Source: Lingula anatina (lineage: Eukaryota > Brachiopoda > Lingulata > Lingulida > Lingulidae). From it: 64,000 bases of DNA. Numbering within the stretch: position 1 is the stretch's first letter; every line of letters begins with the position of its first letter. Of the stretch, positions 60,187-64,000 are shown one piece after another. The translations under genes and the position numbers were made by a program. A model generated the notes under the pieces. It searched no databases. It was not told the origin of the DNA and saw nothing but the letters and a program-made list of their open reading frames with translations. The stretch covers positions 86,903-150,902 of the forward strand of contig NW_019775942.1 of the NCBI RefSeq assembly GCF_001039355.2. The letters run 5' to 3'.

Positions 60187-61610
60187 GATATTTTTATATT
60201 AAGGTGACACTACTGTATATAGTTGACAAGATGTGACCAGGGTCTGTTACAATAAAACTACCTGGCAGTAATGTCATTAAGGCATGTAGTGATGCTGTAA
60301 ACCTCCCGGGGCACCTTTATGCAAAGTACCTCTTGAATCCTGTTTTTGTTTTATGCACAACTTAACGCCCATCAAGTTATCCAAGTATGCATTGAAGATA
60401 AATGTTGCTTTGTGTCGCTTCTTGTTTTTCTGCAGTTTAAGAAGAAAAATTGGTGTAATTTATAGCAAATCAGGTTAATGTGGCAAGAAATGGCACATTG
60501 TGCTTTTTAAACCATTGTATGGTAATGCTGTTTATTTTTATGTGGAGGTAAGGTGTTTTCTTCAGTGGTTTATCTTTCCAGTAAAATTGAAAGAGATAAC
60601 AAAAAGTTTGCAGCTTTCAAAATTTTCAGCTTGGAACTTGGGAGAATAAGAAGCATTTTTTAAAGGTATGACAAAGAACAAGGGTAAAAGTGGTCACATA
60701 GTGCTGTCTCTCCCCTTTGTGTCGTCTGAAATCTGATCATGTGTGCTGGACCCAAACCTCTGACTAAACATTAATAGAAGGAAAAAAAAAGATTTTTTAG
60801 AGCTTGACATCCAGATAATGGAAGATTAGGACTTGGCTTTTAGCTTGATGATATTTTGAAAGAAACTTGAATTAGATCGGGCATTTAAGGACTTGCACAG
60901 AGCAGCAGTAAAATGATTTAAATTTGCACTTGTTAGTTTTTGGTTTATAATGAGTGAATTTATGGTGAAGAGGGAATAAAAATTTATGTGATTTTCCCTG
61001 TTCCTAGTTCTTCTTCATTTTTAGTTTGTAATTGGAAAGTGCCCTTTAAATATATATGCTTGTTTTGGCATGGGCATTTATACACCATGTACTTTTTTCC
61101 ATAAAACATACCCATTGAAAACTTGTCATAGTAGTACACTGCATAATATAGTCAAATAAATTCCTGAAAATAATTAATCTAAATCCTAAACAATAAGAGA
61201 GTAATAAGTACACTATTCTGACTAACCCCTCTCCATTGGTCCTCACTGCCTTTGCTAGTGGGTTACTCACTCTCTCTTTCTCTCTCTCTCTTGTGTACGA
61301 GGTATTACATTTCTTTATTTGGAAACCACAGCTATTTTTAATCAATTGCACTTCTTTGCCTGTCGATTGATTTCTAATTTTCAATAAACTGCGTGTTTAT
61401 TACAGTTTCAATGAAATCATAGAATGTTGCAGTACCGGGTTATGTTATGTGTTTTGTTTTGTGGCTTTCGCTTGTTGGTTCAGATGTTTGTTGAGCAAAT
61501 TCTCCGCATTTTATCATGCTTTTGATCTTGTTTGGGGAATAGTAGGGTAGCGTAATGTACCTGAAGTGGAGCAAAAAGGACAAGTTATAATCCTTTCTGC
61601 TTCCCTTGCC

Positions 61611-61612
<2 letters not shown>
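60187..61612. other. Noncoding stretch, nothing recognised
   Basis: The 112-codon minus-strand frame (61046-61384) crosses a (CT)n tract (61266-61290) encoding RERE-type repeats and is not a gene. Confidence 0.45.
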
Positions 61613-61655
<43 letters not shown>

Positions 61656-61672
61656 GTCTCTCCCTCTCTCTC
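61613..61672. repeat. (CT)20 microsatellite with imperfect extension
   Basis: About twenty uninterrupted CT units (61613-61652) and a short degenerate continuation. Confidence 0.97.
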
Positions 61673-63680
61673 AAAAATTTCTGCTTGCATTTAAATGTGT
61701 ATTTAATCTAAAATTTTGATTTCATTTAATATTTTTTCTGACAAAACCTAGAGACGGCAACTGTCACATTTGGCCTCTTTATACTACGTATATGACAAAG
61801 GTTGCGGTCATCAGAAGATTAATTGTCAAACTTTCAATTATCAGCACCATTTCTAGTGTTATGCCCAGTGAATAAGATTTCCTTTTTAGTCTCAACAGGG
61901 GAGTGATTTCAATTTAGGCTTTGTAAAGAATTTTATCTGCCTTAATCAAAGGTTCATCACCTCTATTGGGGAACTTAAAGCTACTCCAGTTTCATAACTG
62001 GAGGCTAGAACTTGTTGTTATGTTTGGCATCACCTGGTGTCCCTTGATTATTTTTGCGGGGCAGGAATGAACTCAAAAGTCTGTTTAGACTGCTAGCAAC
62101 TTTGGTTGTAAATTCCATAAGAGCTGGATTAACGTGTGGACTAAGTTAAAGAAGTAATAAGATTGTCCAATGAATTTTTTACATTGCTTGGTAGTTAACA
62201 AAAAATAACAAAATAAAAATAACCCACAGGTGAGTTTTAAGAAAGTTGATATAGGTATGCAGGTAGATAGGAAACGGGCTGAATTTTAGAGTCCCATTAT
62301 TTGGTTTTCAAAAATAAAAAAAGAACTTTGGTAGGTCAGGTGATATACTGATTTTCACCATTATAGTTAATACTACCAGCACATACAGCACATACCCCTG
62401 GTGTGTTTGTTGTATACAGAAGACAGCATGAAAGGTGTTAGTAGAAAAAAGATTTTTTCTCCTTGGTGATTATTTTATGTCACACTTCATACAGGTATTT
62501 ATAACAGGGTGAAGCTAGAATAGAAAGAGTTTAAATTGGTAAAAGTTTTGTGATAAGAAGGTCCGAAGATGTATTTAATGTCTGTATGGTTTCTCAGTTA
62601 TTTCCCATTAACTTATTTATTCATTTAATTCTGTTTGTTCATTTGTTTGCCCTCCTTTTAATGAATGTATCAAAGTTAAATCTTTTATGAAAAGTCTTAC
62701 AGACCAATCTATCAATTCTTACTGTGGGATGTCAATTGACTGGCCACAAGTCAGAGGCAGTAAGTGACCAGATCATTGTCAATGTTTGCTGTCTCCTGTC
62801 CTAACAATCTAATATATAAAGAACTGACAATGAAGGGATATCATTCACCCATTGTTGTTACTGATACATTAATCCTTCCATTCCCTACTATCAGTGTCCT
62901 ACTATATCACTGTTAGTCCACTAAAATATATATCTGGCAGACAATCTATGTCATATATTTGAGAGCTGACTATTGCTGTCACTTATGTGAATCAAGCACT
63001 GAGTATTGGCCAGGGACTCGAGCTTTTTATTAAAGTATTATTTACTTTTATCATATTGAGTTTCTACAATATGAGTAATTCTAACTTTACTTTTACTATA
63101 GGTCTGTCATTATCTAAAGGAAACTTTTGTTTGTTTGAAACTCTGGATTTTTTTAATGAAACACTCACTACTTAAAGAATTCTCTTTTGAATTGGACAGG
63201 TTTGGGGATGTCGTGATTTGGGTTGCCACGAGGAAACCAATCCAAGTTTCCAAAGCTACAAACAGATTGAAATCTGAGTGCCATTGACTTTCATGCACAT
63301 TTTCAGCTTGTCTGTCATATTTTAAACATTATCCTACTAAATATTGATAATATATAGTGGCTGTATGAAACAAACAGATCAAGGTCGTAAAAATTAAAAA
63401 ACCTGAAAATTTGACTTTAAAATTATTATTTATTTATGTTAGGGACATGAGTCATATGATTCTGCCATGCAGAACCACATAGCAATAATTAATGAGGATG
63501 ACATTGCAGGGATTGTCTTGTTTTAATGTTAATAGCAGTGTGACATGCATTTAGCCACAAATAGGAAACAGAGCCTGGTAGTAGCATAGACACAGTACAT
63601 GGACAGAGAATATGACCACAGCATTTATGCATGAGAGGTAGAAATTATTGTGATAATGATCTGATTGGCTCATCTTGGAA
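61673..63680. other. Noncoding stretch, nothing recognised
   Basis: AT-rich, CpG-poor; no convincing exon. Confidence 0.4.
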
Positions 63681-63920
63681 TGTGCGTCAGGGTTGGATCT
63701 TTATAAAAATTATTTTCCGGGACTTGTCGCCACCTCTGCATCAATGGCCATCTTCCGCTGTTGATTTATGTAATTAATTGCTGTAAGTCCTTTGAGATAA
63801 GAATGTCATTTTTATCTTTGACGATATTTAATGTCTGTCACCTGTCACCATGACGTGATGAAAGTGCCGCATCTCAGTGGCAGCACTTAGCAGATTGGAC
63901 TCATGATGTAAGACGAGAGA
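63681..63920. promoter_or_regulatory. Candidate regulatory block rich in homeodomain and E-box-like words
   Basis: The block contains TTGATTTATGTAATTAATTG (63761-63780), which combines a Hox/Cdx-type TTTATG with TAATTAATT. This is followed by CACCTGTCACCATGACGTGATG-type E-box and CRE-like words at 63840-63861. Composition is visibly less random than the flanks. No conservation test is possible here. Confidence 0.3.
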
Positions 63921-64000
63921 TTAATATTTTGATATTCCTTTGAGAGTTGTCTTAATATAAGGAATGCCAGAGAGATCAGTTGTGAAGAACATTTTGCTCA

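Noticed and set aside
1-64000. CRISPR arrays, tRNA or rRNA genes, bacterial operons
   Set aside because: No regularly spaced repeats, no recognisable tRNA box A/B pairs or rRNA sequence, and the intron/exon structure is eukaryotic.

Overview
This is eukaryotic genomic DNA, most likely from a marine lophotrochozoan (a mollusc is my best guess). The sequence is AT-rich. It carries many (AG)n, (CT)n, (AAT)n and homopolymer tracts, several short inverted-repeat transposon remnants, and one intron-rich gene of a secreted lectin/EGF protein. There are no operons, ribosome binding sites or bacterial features. Species identity is inference only.

The one firmly supported gene is on the minus strand at 341-2723. 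Six coding exons with canonical splice sites, all joined in phase 1, encode the N-terminal 279 residues of a secreted or membrane-anchored protein. In order these are a signal peptide, a proline-rich spacer, a cysteine-rich EGF-like unit split over two exons, a SUEL-type (rhamnose/galactose-binding) lectin-like domain, and two further EGF-like domains. The gene runs off the left edge, so its C-terminus is not visible. None of the open reading frames in this region equals the protein; the product exists only after splicing.

From about 2.8 to 15.3 kb I see no confident gene. This stretch keeps many CpGs, especially 5.6-10 kb. It contains a CpG-rich block with a YY1-type start-site motif (7.5-7.9 kb) that could be a promoter for the minus-strand gene, and a CRE palindrome. 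From about 16 kb to the right end, CpG becomes sparse and the sequence looks like long intron or gene-desert DNA. It holds low-confidence short exon candidates on the plus strand (15.3, 19.3, 25.3, 30.4, 42.9 and 57.6 kb), blocks that look like regulatory elements (32.6-33.2, 46.9-47.1, 54.1-54.3, 63.7-63.9 kb), diverged local tandem duplications and microsatellites.

The clearest unannotated structure is a set of small transposon-like elements. Two copies of a ~156-176 bp element have CAGGCC...GGCCTG ends and 5-bp target duplications, with two further partial copies. A different 166-bp element shares the CAGG...CCTG ends and the 5-bp duplication. There is also a 170-bp element with GTGTACGGT ends and internal TTCGTCG repeats, and a 91-bp hairpin element with TA duplications inside an intron of the lectin/EGF gene. 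An assembly gap of 19 N lies at the hairpin apex of one element.
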